64,000 nt of DNA from Alphaproteobacteria bacterium (GCA_020848095.1 JADLAT010000006.1:1-64000), one strand, 5' to 3'. Positions 36,290 to 46,385 are shown, counted from the first letter of the stretch. Notes: generated from the sequence alone by a model not told the origin. Numbers and translations are program-made.

Positions 36290-36688
36290 CTAAAAAACGT
36301 TAAGCTCTATCTTTTTCAATTTTGCCGGAGAGATACTGGCCCCGGTTGTCCCGATGGTGTTCATCATGGATTCAAACACGATCGGCAGCGCAAACAACGC
36401 ACCACCGGCAGCCAGACGAATAGCACCGTCTTTCAAAGCCGTCTGGGTCGGGTTTTCAACGTGATCTTTCAACTTCAAAACACCAACCACACCGAGCAAC
36501 AAACCAAACAGATAGGAAATGCCGGTTACAAGACCTGGCAGCTCCTCAATAGACGTAGTCACATTACGGGCGATCGAGCTGAAGTTATTGGATCCAGCCG
36601 CAGCCTGCGCCCCGGAAGAAGCACACATAAGCCCCACCAGAAAACTGGCCTGAAACGCAATAAGTTTATGTTTGAACACTTTAATCAT
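36290..36688 (-). CDS. IcmD/DotP-like small membrane protein
   Basis: 132 residues with a signal peptide (cleavage near AQAAA) and two hydrophobic segments (LVTGISYLFGLLLGVVGVL and LAAGGALFALPIVFESMMN) around the charged KLKDHVENPTQT loop. That topology and the PGLxxxISYxxGxxxxxxxxxKxKxHxxNP pattern resemble the IcmD/DotP and IcmC/DotE inner-membrane proteins of Dot/Icm and related conjugative type IVB systems. No other such gene is in the window. It sits between rdgB and hemW, which are usually adjacent. GGAG lies about 11 bases before ATG 36688. Confidence 0.6.
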   Translation of the reverse strand: MIKVFKHKLIAFQASFLVGLMCASSGAQAAAGSNNFSSIARNVTTSIEELPGLVTGISYLFGLLLGVVGVLKLKDHVENPTQTALKDGAIRLAAGGALFALPIVFESMMNTIGTTGASISPAKLKKIELNVF

Positions 36689-36806
36689 GGCTCTGAGCTC
36701 TCCGTAGTCGTATTCGTGAAATGATGCGCCTCTTATACAACACAAACACAAAAAAGTCAAGAATTTGTGCGGATTCCCCGAGCACTTACCCACAGCGTCA
36801 CAAATA

Positions 36807-37403
36807 TTAGGTAAAACAGGATTCTACCAGCATGGAAAAGGCCGCCGCCCGATGAGAAATACGATGCTTTTCCGCCGGATCCATTTCAGCAAAGCTTATA
36901 TCATACCCCTCAGGCACAAACACGGGATCATAACCAAACCCCCTCTCCCCGCGCGGTGGAAAAACCATTTCCCCGCTAACGCGCCCTTCGAAAACTTCCA
37001 CATGCCCGTCCGGCCAGGCCAGCGCCAGCGCACAGACGAAAGAAGCGCTCCGATCCGGCGAAGGGCCAAGCAAGGTTTCGATACGCCGCATCGCCAATGA
37101 AAAATCCTTATCCGGCCCGGCCCAGCGCGCCGAATAAACACCGGGCTCCCCGCCCAGCGCATGAACGCACAAACCGCTATCATCGGCCAGGGCCGGTTTT
37201 CCACTGGCCAGTACCGCCGCCAATGCCTTGATTTTAGCATTATCCTGAAATGTTTCGCCGGTTTCCTCAGGCTCCGCCAACCCCAGCGCGCCCGCACTCT
37301 CAAAGGATGCCACATATGGCCCCAGCAAGGCGGCAATTTCACCAACCTTACCCGCATTATGCGTGGCAATCACTAGCGCATTGTCTGTAAATTTTCTGGT
37401 CAT
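36807..37403 (-). CDS. rdgB: XTP/dITP diphosphatase (RdgB/HAM1)
   Basis: Removes non-canonical purine nucleotides from the pool. [15 protein letters not shown] (about residues 13-27) binds the triphosphate; [10 protein letters not shown] carries metal ligands; [11 protein letters not shown] and the end [10 protein letters not shown] complete the signature. At 198 residues it is standard length. It starts 25 bases after rph. Confidence 0.95.
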   Translation of the reverse strand: MTRKFTDNALVIATHNAGKVGEIAALLGPYVASFESAGALGLAEPEETGETFQDNAKIKALAAVLASGKPALADDSGLCVHALGGEPGVYSARWAGPDKDFSLAMRRIETLLGPSPDRSASFVCALALAWPDGHVEVFEGRVSGEMVFPPRGERGFGYDPVFVPEGYDISFAEMDPAEKHRISHRAAAFSMLVESCFT

Positions 37404-37428
37404 GCCGAAAAACCTTAAAAACGCACCA

Positions 37429-38148
37429 TCAAAGCCCCAGAGCTTTTTTCTGAAGCGCCGTCAGCTCACCGCACGCGGTTTTAGCAAGATTAAGCAGCTC
37501 TATGAATTGCGCCTCACTAAAGGGCTCTTTTTCAGCAGTCCCTTGTATCTCCACAATGCCGCCCCGCCCGGTCATAACGAAATTAGCATCCGTTTCCGCC
37601 GTTGAATCCTCATCATAATCCAAATCGGCAACCGGCTGCCCCTCCACAATACCACAGGAAATAGCGCACACCGTGTCCTTCAGGGGAATAGCGGACATCG
37701 CGCCGACCTTCACAAAATGCTGAAACGCCAGATGCATAGCCACAAAACCGCCGGTAATTGCCGCTGTGCGCGTTCCGCCATCCGCCTGAATAACGTCACA
37801 ATCAATGCGCACCTGCCGCTCACCCATAGCCCGAAAATCAACAACGGCGCGCAGAGCCCGGCCAATAAGGCGCTGAATTTCCTGCGTCCGTCCCGATTGC
37901 TTTCCCTTGGCAGCCTCCCGGTCCATGCGCTGCCCCGTAGAGCGCGGCAGCATCCCGTATTCCGCTGTGACCCATCCGGAGCCGCCACCTTTCATCCAGC
38001 CGGGAACTCTATCCTCAGCCGTGGCCATACACAAAACATGCGTGTGGCCAAATTTAACGAGACACGAACCCTCCGCATGACGGGACACATCAGTGATAAT
38101 TTCAACATCGCGGATCTGGACAGGAGTCCGTCCTGAGATTCTGGGCAT
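37429..38148 (-). CDS. rph: Ribonuclease PH
   Basis: Phosphorolytic 3' exonuclease for tRNA ends. [21 protein letters not shown] and [18 protein letters not shown] are the diagnostic active-site segments; [18 protein letters not shown] carries the Asp ligands. At 239 residues it is complete. It is divergent from hrcA, an arrangement common in alphaproteobacteria. Confidence 0.96.
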   Translation of the reverse strand: MPRISGRTPVQIRDVEIITDVSRHAEGSCLVKFGHTHVLCMATAEDRVPGWMKGGGSGWVTAEYGMLPRSTGQRMDREAAKGKQSGRTQEIQRLIGRALRAVVDFRAMGERQVRIDCDVIQADGGTRTAAITGGFVAMHLAFQHFVKVGAMSAIPLKDTVCAISCGIVEGQPVADLDYDEDSTAETDANFVMTGRGGIVEIQGTAEKEPFSEAQFIELLNLAKTACGELTALQKKALGL

Positions 38149-38240
38149 ACTTTAACTCCGAGCTTTTTTCTATAGCGCCACACTTTTAAGGACTGAAGGG
38201 TAATTGTCAATCGCGCAACAAAGGATTATATTTTTACGAA

Positions 38241-39296
38241 ATGATGATAAACCAGCTTAATGAGCGCTCGCGCCAGATCTTCCGTTTTATAGTTGATTCC
38301 TATCTGTCAACGGGCTCCCCCGTAGGGTCTCGCACCATTTCCACGCTTTCGGGAATAAACCTCTCCGCAGCCAGTATCCGCAACACCATGTCCGATCTTG
38401 AGACTGCCGGACTTTTATTTTCTCCGCACACCTCCGCCGGAAGACTACCGACAGAGCAAGGCCTGAGGCTTTATATTGACGGCCTCATGCAGGTTGGCGG
38501 ACTTTCAAAAGAGGAACGACAGAGCATTGAGGCCACCTGCGTTTCAACCGGGCGCCCCATCAACGAAGTTCTGGAACGCTCCACGGCGCTTTTATCGGGA
38601 CTTTCCTCCTGCGCCTCGCTGGTGATCGCCCCGAAAACCGAGTCCTCAGTGCGCCAGATTCAGTTCGTACAGATACAGCCGCGCCGCATCCTGGCCGTTA
38701 TCGTCCTGCAAAACGGCCTGGTTGAAAACCGGATTATGGAGGTGGAACAGGACTTGCCGCCCGAAACCCTGACCAGCGCCGCTAATTACCTTAACGCCAA
38801 GCTGGCGGGTAAAACCATCGCCGCCGCCGAAGCGGAGATCGAGCGTGAAATCCATGACAACCAAAGCCATCTGGATACGCTGGCGCAGAAGCTTGTGAGA
38901 ATTGGACTGGCTCTGCCCTCTCGTGATGCCCATGACGGCCACATCATTGTGCGCGGCCAGTCCCGGTTACTGCAAGATGTGAAGGCACTTGAGGATCTGG
39001 AACGCGCCCGCGCATTGCTCGGCTATCTGGAAGAGCAAAAACATATGCTGGAAATCCTGAGCGCCATTGACCGGGCCGAGGGTGTCCAGATTTTTCTTGG
39101 GACAGAAAACAAGATCTTCAACCAGTCCGGCTGGTCCATGATTATCTCTCCCTATAAAAATGCAGAAGAGCAGATTATTGGTGCCATCGGTGTTATCGGC
39201 CCAACGCGGCTCGATTACGACCGCATCATCCCGATGGTGGATTACACCTCGCGGCTGGTCGGACGGATGTTCGGCAAGATGGTGGATGAACTTTAA
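38241..39296 (+). CDS. hrcA: Heat-inducible transcription repressor HrcA
   Basis: Represses chaperone genes by binding CIRCE operators. The N-terminal winged helix (about residues 1-90) reads RSRQIFRFIVDSYLSTGSPV, then SAASIRNTMSDLETAGL and HTSAGRLPTEQGLR. The GAF-like C-terminal part ends with IGPTRLDYDRIIPMVDYTS. No CIRCE inverted repeat is visible upstream of this gene or of grpE, so its targets are elsewhere (groES is the usual one). Confidence 0.95.
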   Translation: MMINQLNERSRQIFRFIVDSYLSTGSPVGSRTISTLSGINLSAASIRNTMSDLETAGLLFSPHTSAGRLPTEQGLRLYIDGLMQVGGLSKEERQSIEATCVSTGRPINEVLERSTALLSGLSSCASLVIAPKTESSVRQIQFVQIQPRRILAVIVLQNGLVENRIMEVEQDLPPETLTSAANYLNAKLAGKTIAAAEAEIEREIHDNQSHLDTLAQKLVRIGLALPSRDAHDGHIIVRGQSRLLQDVKALEDLERARALLGYLEEQKHMLEILSAIDRAEGVQIFLGTENKIFNQSGWSMIISPYKNAEEQIIGAIGVIGPTRLDYDRIIPMVDYTSRLVGRMFGKMVDEL

Positions 39297-39383
39297 AAAC
39301 ACAACAGCCCGCCCTTGCTCCGCAACAATTTTACTGGCTTAATAAGGCTCTAATTCTAACATTTTTTCCACGATGGCGGGCTC

Positions 39384-40394
39384 ATGAAAAAACACAATCT
39401 TGCGCTTTTATCTTTCCTTTTTCTTCCGGTTATGGGAGCAGGATTTTTCGCGCCGGCTCTGGCGCAGGAACAAAACAAACCTGGCGCAGGCCAGTCCGGA
39501 AGCAATAACGATTATCTTTTTAATTTCGGAAAGGAAGAGGAAGAAAAAGAAGAAAAACGCGACCCCATCTTTAACCCCTACGACCCGCAATACCGTCCAA
39601 AACCGCAAATAGACAGCGGACCGGGCGCAGACCTTCTTCCTGCTTCATCCCTGCGCGCCAGTCTTGTCCGCCAACCGGACGCAGAGGATCATTTCATCCT
39701 GCGGCTCAGCGCCCCTGTCGTCATTACAGGATGCCTGAAAAAGAACGACACGAAAATCGACATCACCAAACAGGGAGAAATGCTCCAGATCAAACTGACC
39801 GGCGAGCCCATAAGTCCGGATCAATACACAGTGCGTTATGCACAATATAGCTGTGATACACAAACCGGACTGTCCGCTGCGGATATAGATTTCAGCGCAG
39901 ACACCCTCACCGAAGACGGCATTAAAAACATCAGAATCAATGCCGATGGCGGCTTGATCATCGGCACATACACTCTGCGGATTGATGAACAAAAAATCGT
40001 ACTGGACAAAGCCACACCGGGCGGAACGGCGCGCGGTGGCGCCGGGCAGATAACCCTCTGGCGATACCCGGCCAACACCTATGTTCTCTCCGCGCCGGAT
40101 ATAGATATTGGCGATGAAAGCATCATTCGGGAGATACGAGCCATGGCACGCGGCAAAGGCTTAACGCCGCTTGAGGAAATACTACCCGGCTTTACGCCCC
40201 AGGACCAGAACCGGAAAAAAATCTATATCGTTGATGAACGGGGGATTTTCCGCGATCAGGCCACAGGCGAAACCAACAAGGCCTTTGCCATCGGGAGCAT
40301 TCAACAGGATGAAATATACTACACAGCAGGGATGGCGCAGCACCGTCCGATCAAAAAAATAGTCATGGCCAAGCCGCCGGGACTGGACGAATAG
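39384..40394 (+). CDS. Exported acidic hypothetical protein between hrcA and grpE
   Basis: Signal peptide at residues 1-27 (MKKHNLAL, hydrophobic core, APALAQ). Next is a low-complexity Glu/Lys stretch (FGKEEEEKEEKRDPIF, about 49-64), then a beta-rich body with paired Cys (VITGCLKKND and AQYSCDTQTG) that may form a disulphide. No family recognised. It interrupts the common hrcA-grpE pair and is transcribed with them. Confidence 0.7.
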   Translation: MKKHNLALLSFLFLPVMGAGFFAPALAQEQNKPGAGQSGSNNDYLFNFGKEEEEKEEKRDPIFNPYDPQYRPKPQIDSGPGADLLPASSLRASLVRQPDAEDHFILRLSAPVVITGCLKKNDTKIDITKQGEMLQIKLTGEPISPDQYTVRYAQYSCDTQTGLSAADIDFSADTLTEDGIKNIRINADGGLIIGTYTLRIDEQKIVLDKATPGGTARGGAGQITLWRYPANTYVLSAPDIDIGDESIIREIRAMARGKGLTPLEEILPGFTPQDQNRKKIYIVDERGIFRDQATGETNKAFAIGSIQQDEIYYTAGMAQHRPIKKIVMAKPPGLDE

Positions 40395-40418
40395 AAAAAA
40401 AACACTACAAAGATTGAT

Positions 40419-41126
40419 ATGATGATGAACTCAAATCCAAAAAATGAGGCTACGCCCTCTCAACCAGACAACGAAGATCACGCCAATGAAACGCTGGCGC
40501 AGCGTTCCGCCCGGCTGGAAGCCGAAGCAACAGCCCTGATGCAGGCGGGGGACCCTCTCGCGCCGGAACCCATGCAGCCCGAATCACTACACACAGCCCC
40601 CGCAGCAGAAACTCTGAAACTTCAGGCCGAGCTTGAGGCAACTAAAGATCAAATGATTCGCGCACTGGCCGAGGCGGAAAACACACGCCGCCGCGCACAA
40701 AAGGAACGCGAGGACATTGCAAAATTCGCCATATCCGGCTTTGCCAAGGATATGCTCGATGTTGCCGATAATCTGCGCCGCGCTCTGGAGGCCGTCCCGT
40801 CCGACCTTCTGGAAAGCGATCCGCGTCTAAAAAATCTGATCGAGGGTATTGAGGTCACGGAACGTACCTTGCTGCAAAATTTTGAAAAGCACGGCATCCG
40901 CGCCATAGAACCCATGGGGGAGATTTTCAATCCCAATTTCCACGAAGTGATGTTCGAAGCCCCCGCCCCCGGCAAACCAGCCGGGACAATTATCCAGGTT
41001 ATGGCGACCGGCTACACCATGCATGAGCGTCTTTTACGCCCGGCCCGCGTTGGTGTTGTCCGCGATGACGGGCAAGGTGGCGGCGCGCCGCCCTCCGCAG
41101 GTGGACACATTGATACACAGGCTTAA
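40419..41126 (+). CDS. grpE: Nucleotide exchange factor GrpE
   Basis: Co-chaperone that releases ADP from DnaK. The long N-terminal coiled coil is at about residues 65-125 (AETLKLQAELEATKDQMIRA, AEAENTRRRAQKEREDIAKF). The beta-wing head is near 165-215 (FEKHGIRAIEPMGEIFNPNF, then GYTMHERLLRPARVGV). The C-terminal 20 residues are Gly-rich. Start among three close Met codons is uncertain by two or three residues. dnaK and dnaJ are not adjacent. Confidence 0.95.
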   Translation: MMMNSNPKNEATPSQPDNEDHANETLAQRSARLEAEATALMQAGDPLAPEPMQPESLHTAPAAETLKLQAELEATKDQMIRALAEAENTRRRAQKEREDIAKFAISGFAKDMLDVADNLRRALEAVPSDLLESDPRLKNLIEGIEVTERTLLQNFEKHGIRAIEPMGEIFNPNFHEVMFEAPAPGKPAGTIIQVMATGYTMHERLLRPARVGVVRDDGQGGGAPPSAGGHIDTQA

Positions 41127-41167
41127 AAACGCCAGACTTACGGACCGCTGTAGAAAAATTTAAAGCC

Positions 41168-41602
41168 CTAGAAAAGCCCCTGATAATGGCGCTCGGTCAT
41201 TTCAAAGACCTCTTCTTCAGAGAATTCGAAATGCTTGCCCAACTCCTCAAATATAACCTGCCGCAGAAGATAATTGATGTCTTCGCCGTTTTCACACCAC
41301 ATATCCAAAATAGGACGGCGGTATAAAATCAAAAGATCATCATCATTGGCCGTTTTTCGCTCTACGCCGGGCGATATTTCGCGCCCGCTACGATAGAGCG
41401 CAAGCAGATCATAAGAATCCCCAAGCTCCAGCTCATGCTCCACAGCTTCATCCGGGAACTCTTCAACCTCGATCGCCAAACCTTCGCAAGCCTCACAAAG
41501 CTCCTCCGGCAGCGCTTCGATAATGGAAAGCGCCATAACCAGCAAATCCTCCTGCGTAGGAGGAAAAGTAAAATTCATGATGATCTGCTTGTTTCCCAAC
41601 AT
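41168..41602 (-). CDS. Zincin-like metallopeptidase homologue lacking HExxH
   Basis: Matches the small zincin-like family (COG3824 type): ALPEELCEACEGLAIEVEEF, LLALYRSG and DLLILYRRPIL. In active relatives a later helix reads like VxxHEIGHHFGFSDDD. Here the aligned stretch is VIFEELGKHFEFSEEE, so both metal-binding His of HExxH are replaced (by Glu and Lys). It is therefore probably not a working protease. GGAG lies 7 bases before ATG 41602. It is convergent with grpE. Confidence 0.8.
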   Translation of the reverse strand: MLGNKQIIMNFTFPPTQEDLLVMALSIIEALPEELCEACEGLAIEVEEFPDEAVEHELELGDSYDLLALYRSGREISPGVERKTANDDDLLILYRRPILDMWCENGEDINYLLRQVIFEELGKHFEFSEEEVFEMTERHYQGLF

Positions 41603-41775
41603 ACTCGATCTCCCGGACCTCTCTCACGCCGCAAAAGACGCGGGGCGGTCAAAAAAGACATATACATTTTTGATTCGCTCAGGATACGATGAAAAAAGGC
41701 TACAGACAATGGCAGACGCAAGACAAGCGCCAGACCTTACACAAAAAAACGGATTTCCAGAGATAAAAAACGGTA

Positions 41776-42576
41776 TTAATCGTCGTATAGCGGCGCCTGC
41801 ATACCAATTGGATTGGGGAACCCGCCGGCGACCTCAACCAATGTGACAACCTCACGCGTAGCCTCCCGAAGCTTTTCAGGATCCGTGGAGCGCAAGACAA
41901 TATTCACCCCGACGCTGCCGGATCTGAAATAGGGATAGCTGCCGATCTCCACGCTCCGATAACGCGATTGCACATCCCCAACACCGGAGGAGACAGCCCC
42001 CTCCGCCAGATCACAACCAATTGTATTGGTCAAAATAGGATCGCCGCGCTCAAGCAGGCCCAGAACATGCTCAAACATAGATTGCATGACGCGCGGAATA
42101 CCAGCCAGCACATACACGTTATCAATAATAAAACCGGGCGCAACGGAAACCGGGTTCGGGATGAGATTAACCCCCGCAGGCATCATCGCCATTTTCAAAC
42201 GGGCCACGGAAAAATTCTCATGACCATAATGCTTTTCTAAAAGCGCTCGCGCCTCCAGATTAACCCCGAAATTAACATTAAACGCCGTGGCCAACGCTGC
42301 CGAAGTTACATCATCATGCGTGGGGCCGATACCGCCCGTTGTAATCACATAATCATAGCGAGGACGCAAAGCGTTCACTGCCTCTATAATTTTGTCTCGC
42401 GAATCTTTTACAACCCGCATCTCAGAGAGCCTTATACCATGCCCCGTCAGCTTTTCTCCGATCCACTGCGTGTGAACATCTTGCGTTCGTCCGGAAAGAA
42501 TTTCACTACCGATCACCACGAGAGCCGCCGTGGGAGCGATCTTCACATTCTCGTTATTTCCTGTTGGGTTTTGCAT
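41776..42576 (-). CDS. CinA N-terminal (molybdopterin-binding-fold) domain protein
   Basis: 266 residues with only the MoCF/CinA-N domain: AALVVIGSEILSGRTQDVHT (about residues 17-36), VITTGGIGPTHDDVTS (about 78-93) and FIIDNVYVLAGIPRVM. The C-terminal NMN deamidase half of full CinA is absent, as in other alphaproteobacterial versions. ADP-ribose pyrophosphatase activity is known for some CinA-N domains; it is not shown here. Divergent from map with about 70 bases between. Confidence 0.88.
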   Translation of the reverse strand: MQNPTGNNENVKIAPTAALVVIGSEILSGRTQDVHTQWIGEKLTGHGIRLSEMRVVKDSRDKIIEAVNALRPRYDYVITTGGIGPTHDDVTSAALATAFNVNFGVNLEARALLEKHYGHENFSVARLKMAMMPAGVNLIPNPVSVAPGFIIDNVYVLAGIPRVMQSMFEHVLGLLERGDPILTNTIGCDLAEGAVSSGVGDVQSRYRSVEIGSYPYFRSGSVGVNIVLRSTDPEKLREATREVVTLVEVAGGFPNPIGMQAPLYDD

Positions 42577-42645
42577 TTGCGTTCTCTATGATGTCGTATG
42601 TTGCAATGTATAATATAAATAAATCTTTCAGGTAAAAACCATAGC

Positions 42646-43482
42646 ATGACGCAGGCACAAAAATACACACACGATGGCATAGAAATCCACACAGAAAATG
42701 ATTTTGTGGGAATGAGAAAGGCTGGCAAGCTCGCCGCCGAAGTTCTTGACATGATTACGTCATCTGTTGTGCCCGGCGTAACCACAGAAAAACTGGACCA
42801 GATCTGCCGAAAATTCATCGAGCAGGCTGGCGCCATCCCCGCCCCATTGGGCTATGGCGGCGGAGAAGGACGCATCCCGTTCCCAAAATCCATCTGCACT
42901 TCGATCAATCATGTAATCTGTCACGGCATACCGGGCGAAAAAAAGCTTACCGAAGGCGACATCATCAATATTGACGTGACCGTTATTCTCGATGGCTGGC
43001 ACGGGGATACATCGCGCATGTATCTGGTGGGAGATAAAATCCCGGTAAAAGCCCGGCGCCTCGTTGAAACGACGTATGAATGCCTTATGCGCGGTATTGA
43101 GGCCGTGAAACCCGGCGCCACGCTGGGCGATATTGGTCACGCCATTCAGGAACATGCAGAAAAGCAGCGTTTTTCTGTCGTGCGCGATTTCTGCGGTCAC
43201 GGCCTGGGCCGGACATTTCACGCTCCGCCCTCGGTCCTGCATATCGGCCGGCCCGGCACAGGGCCCATTTTAGAGCCGGGCATGTTTTTCACCATAGAGC
43301 CTATGATCAATGCCGGCAGCGACCCGCGCACAAAAACGCTATCCGATGGCTGGACCGCCGTTACGCGGGACCGGTCTTTATCGGCGCAGTTCGAGCATTC
43401 TCTCGCCGTTACCGAAACCGGGTTTGAGATATTTACGCTCTCTCCCAAAGGCTACACAAAACCACCATACGTAAACGGTTGA
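42646..43482 (+). CDS. map: Methionine aminopeptidase, type I
   Basis: Removes N-terminal Met from new proteins. The five metal ligands are visible: Asp in NIDVTVILDGWHGDTSRM (two), His in CGHGLGRTFH, Glu in FTIEPMI and Glu in FEHSLAV. At 278 residues it is typical for type I with a short N-terminal tail. Confidence 0.95.
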   Translation: MTQAQKYTHDGIEIHTENDFVGMRKAGKLAAEVLDMITSSVVPGVTTEKLDQICRKFIEQAGAIPAPLGYGGGEGRIPFPKSICTSINHVICHGIPGEKKLTEGDIINIDVTVILDGWHGDTSRMYLVGDKIPVKARRLVETTYECLMRGIEAVKPGATLGDIGHAIQEHAEKQRFSVVRDFCGHGLGRTFHAPPSVLHIGRPGTGPILEPGMFFTIEPMINAGSDPRTKTLSDGWTAVTRDRSLSAQFEHSLAVTETGFEIFTLSPKGYTKPPYVNG

Positions 43483-43501
43483 GGTATTAAGGGCTCACCC
43501 C

Positions 43502-44299
43502 TTATGCCTCATCCGTATTTTTTACGGATGCTTCCGCCGCACCCTCATCAGGTGAAGTCACATGATCCTGCGGTTCGTCCTCAAGCCTTAAGCCCCCCGC
43601 ATTATCCAGATCACTTTTATCGAGTTTCAATGCGGGCACATCTGTAGATTTCTGGGCCTCCACTGCCTTCAGGCGCCGATCCTCGCCCTCCTTAAGCTCA
43701 AAAATCTGCGTCGCCGTAAGCATAGCCTTTTGAACCTTCTCCAGCTTCTCTACTGTTTCCAGCGCACCTGGCATATCGATCCGTAATAACATGACGTTAT
43801 TTCTGAAGATAAGAATTATAGAAACATTACGGGCCTGCATAAGCTTGGAAAAGGCCGTTACCCGCTCATCACTCAAATATGCCGACAACACGGAAGCATG
43901 CTCCCCCGTCGCCACCCAGGCCGGGCTCCATCGCTCATGCGGCAACCGCACCTCAGCCGGAAAACCGAGCGTCTGCACCAGTTGTACCATGACACCACTG
44001 GCCACCGCCCCCTCGATGGGCATGCGCCCGCGCAAGGTGACCTCCACCGCCGTCATTTTACGGCCACCGCGCAACTCCTGAGAGACGTGTTCACTGGTAA
44101 AAAAACTGAACTTATAGCCTTCGATTTCGCCTGTCATCTCTGGGCTGGCCATCATCGTATTGGCCTGATACCGGAGATTGCGCTTGGCCGCAAAGGCCTT
44201 CCACGCCATCTTTTGCTTGTAGAGAATATACATCGTCCAACCCGAGAAGGACAAAATGACAACAGACACAAGAGCCCAAAGAACGAACCATATAGACAC
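43502..44299 (-). CDS. Membrane-anchored hypothetical protein
   Basis: 265 residues. One N-terminal transmembrane helix (IWFVLWALVSVVILSFSGWT) is followed by a basic stretch, so the bulk is probably cytoplasmic. The middle (60-190) looks alpha/beta (EGYKFSFFTSEHVSQELRGG). The last 60 residues are acidic and disordered. Family not recognised. Lies between the convergent map and the co-directional hemA. Confidence 0.65.
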   Translation of the reverse strand: MSIWFVLWALVSVVILSFSGWTMYILYKQKMAWKAFAAKRNLRYQANTMMASPEMTGEIEGYKFSFFTSEHVSQELRGGRKMTAVEVTLRGRMPIEGAVASGVMVQLVQTLGFPAEVRLPHERWSPAWVATGEHASVLSAYLSDERVTAFSKLMQARNVSIILIFRNNVMLLRIDMPGALETVEKLEKVQKAMLTATQIFELKEGEDRRLKAVEAQKSTDVPALKLDKSDLDNAGGLRLEDEPQDHVTSPDEGAAEASVKNTDEA

Positions 44300-44385
44300 G
44301 GGAGCGCAAACCTTCCAGAAGAACAGACCTGCAGAGGATTCTAAACAAACTCAAGGCGTTTGACCAGAGCCGTCATAAAATGACA

Positions 44386-45615
44386 TCAAGCCACAGCGCG
44401 AACCAGACCATGATGCGTTTCCCATAGATTCACGAGAACATCAGCCATATTGCGCACATCCCCCGAGCTATGTGCCGCCGTCGCGGTCAGACGCAAACGC
44501 TCCGTACCCTTGGGGACGGTTGGATAATTGATTGGCTGCACATAAATATCATGCAGACGCATAAGAATTTCGGAAACTTCACGGCAACAATTAGGCTCGC
44601 CGACAATCAAGGGCACAATATGGCTCTCCCCTTTTAAAAACGGAAGATCAGCACGCGAAAGAAGGTCCTTGAATAAACTGACATTTTTACGCATCTTCTC
44701 GCGCTCAACATCGGAAACTTTAAGATGCTCAACCGCCGCCAATGATGCCGCCAATATAGAGGGCGGCAGACTGGTTGTGAAAATAAACACCGAAGAGAAA
44801 GACCGCACAGCATCCACAATCGCCCGGGGTCCGGTAATAAACCCGCCCAGAGAACCATAAGCCTTACCAAAAGTGCCCTCAATAATATCAACGCGGTGCA
44901 TTTGACCCTGCGCCTCGGCCACACCGCCGCCGCGCGGCCCGTAAAGCCCCACGCCATGAACTTCATCAAGATAGGTCAACGCATTATAACGCTCCGCCAG
45001 ATCGCAAATCTCGGCAATACGTCCGAAATCACCTTCCATAGAATACACCGATTCGAAAGCGATAATCTTCGGACGCCGAATATCGACAGACTTCAACAAT
45101 GTTTCCAGATGCTCCACGTCATTATGGCGGAATATATGTTTTTCAACCCCCGCCTCCCGAATACCGTGAATCATCGAAGCATGATTAAGCGCATCGGAAA
45201 AGATCACGCATTCCGGCAACAGCTTACCAAGCGTAGAAAGCGCGCCTTCATTGGCGACATACCCCGAAGAGAAGACAAGCCCGGAATCCTTACCGTGCAA
45301 ATCGGCCAGAGACTCTTCCAACTCCACATGATAGCGAGTCGTACCGGATATATTACGCGTTCCGCCAGCCCCGGCGCCACAGCGCTCCAGCGCCTCTTGC
45401 GCCGCACGGATAACAACGGGATGCTGGCCCATCCCCAGATAATCATTACTGCACCAGATGGTGATTTCCTTGGCCTCCTGCCCCGGGGCGCGATAAAGGG
45501 CCTTGGGAAAACGCCCGGCAATCCGCTCCATATTGGCAAATGTCCGGTAGCGCCCCTCTTTTTTTATGCCCTCGATACAGGACTGAAAATGCTGGTTATA
45601 ATTAAAAGCAACCAT
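44386..45615 (-). CDS. hemA: 5-aminolevulinate synthase
   Basis: Condenses glycine and succinyl-CoA, the C4 start of haem synthesis used by alphaproteobacteria. [13 protein letters not shown] (about residues 53-65), [29 protein letters not shown] and the PLP Lys in [13 protein letters not shown] (about residue 250) are all present. At 409 residues it is complete. It is a lineage marker for the window. Confidence 0.96.
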   Translation of the reverse strand: MVAFNYNQHFQSCIEGIKKEGRYRTFANMERIAGRFPKALYRAPGQEAKEITIWCSNDYLGMGQHPVVIRAAQEALERCGAGAGGTRNISGTTRYHVELEESLADLHGKDSGLVFSSGYVANEGALSTLGKLLPECVIFSDALNHASMIHGIREAGVEKHIFRHNDVEHLETLLKSVDIRRPKIIAFESVYSMEGDFGRIAEICDLAERYNALTYLDEVHGVGLYGPRGGGVAEAQGQMHRVDIIEGTFGKAYGSLGGFITGPRAIVDAVRSFSSVFIFTTSLPPSILAASLAAVEHLKVSDVEREKMRKNVSLFKDLLSRADLPFLKGESHIVPLIVGEPNCCREVSEILMRLHDIYVQPINYPTVPKGTERLRLTATAAHSSGDVRNMADVLVNLWETHHGLVRAVA

Positions 45616-45794
45616 CGCGGCTCTCCGCCTTCTTTTTATCTTCCTGTCCTTTTATGCTATATCAAAAAACAGAAAGGAAGCATATCTTTGGATTATTATC
45701 ATCTTACCGGATAATAAAATGCAAACACAGCATATCAAGCACAATCGAAAATCCGTCTATTCCGGCGCAAACACCCAGCCGATGCGCCCTTAGC

Positions 45795-46385
45795 TTAAAA
45801 CGCAAAAGTATTGGCTGCCTGCTCGGCGCGCGAAAGATCCTTATCCAGCGCGGCCATGGTGCGCGCCAAATCAGCACTTTCATCCTCCCGCCAGACACGC
45901 AGCACTTTGATATAAACGCCCATAAGCCCCATCACCTTAAGCGCGCCGCGCCAACCTTGCGTATCCTCACCCGCCGCCTCCAGCATCCAGCTCATTGAAC
46001 GCGCCAGATGCGGACAGGCGATTACAGCCTGTTTAGGGTCGCATTTAAAAGAATCCAGAACAGAGACAACACCACCACGCCAGAGATTAAGCGCCTCAAA
46101 CCGCTCCATCAGCACATCAAACAAACGATCACGCACCGAAACGGACATATCCGCAGCCCCAGCAGATTCCAGAGCCAATCGATCCACCCGCCGCCCCAAA
46201 AGCGCCAGAATATCCGCTTTATCTTCCACATGCCCGCGCAAATCCCCGAGCGAGAGCGCCGCAGCCTCAGCAATATCCGCAAGCCCGATCGCACCCCAGC
46301 CGCGCGCTTCCGCCAACGCCATCGCCGCATCAAGGATGCGGTTCTTTATCTTATCCAGTGATGTCAAAGTATCTTCTTGCGTCAT
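45795..46385 (-). CDS. TetR-type or COQ9-like protein
   Basis: 196 residues. The N-terminal helices (KIKNRILDAAMALAEARGWG, then GLADIAEAAALSLGDLRGHV) form a TetR-style HTH. The C-terminal half ends with LRVWREDESADLARTMAALD, a W-x-D-S...T...LD pattern found in COQ9 and its bacterial relatives, which are lipid-binding ubiquinone-synthesis partners built on a TetR fold. So it may be a COQ9-like protein and not a regulator. It is divergent from the PfkB kinase gene with 70 bases between the chosen starts. Confidence 0.75.
   Translation of the reverse strand: MTQEDTLTSLDKIKNRILDAAMALAEARGWGAIGLADIAEAAALSLGDLRGHVEDKADILALLGRRVDRLALESAGAADMSVSVRDRLFDVLMERFEALNLWRGGVVSVLDSFKCDPKQAVIACPHLARSMSWMLEAAGEDTQGWRGALKVMGLMGVYIKVLRVWREDESADLARTMAALDKDLSRAEQAANTFAF

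Noticed and set aside
38149..38240. CIRCE operator upstream of hrcA
   Set aside because: No TTAGCACTC-N9-GAGTGCTAA-like inverted repeat was found here or before grpE.
45654..45998. Plus-strand open frame of 114 codons before the TetR/COQ9-like gene
   Set aside because: It runs mostly antisense to that gene, lacks a ribosome site and has no protein-like pattern. The 179 bases at 45616-45794 appear empty.
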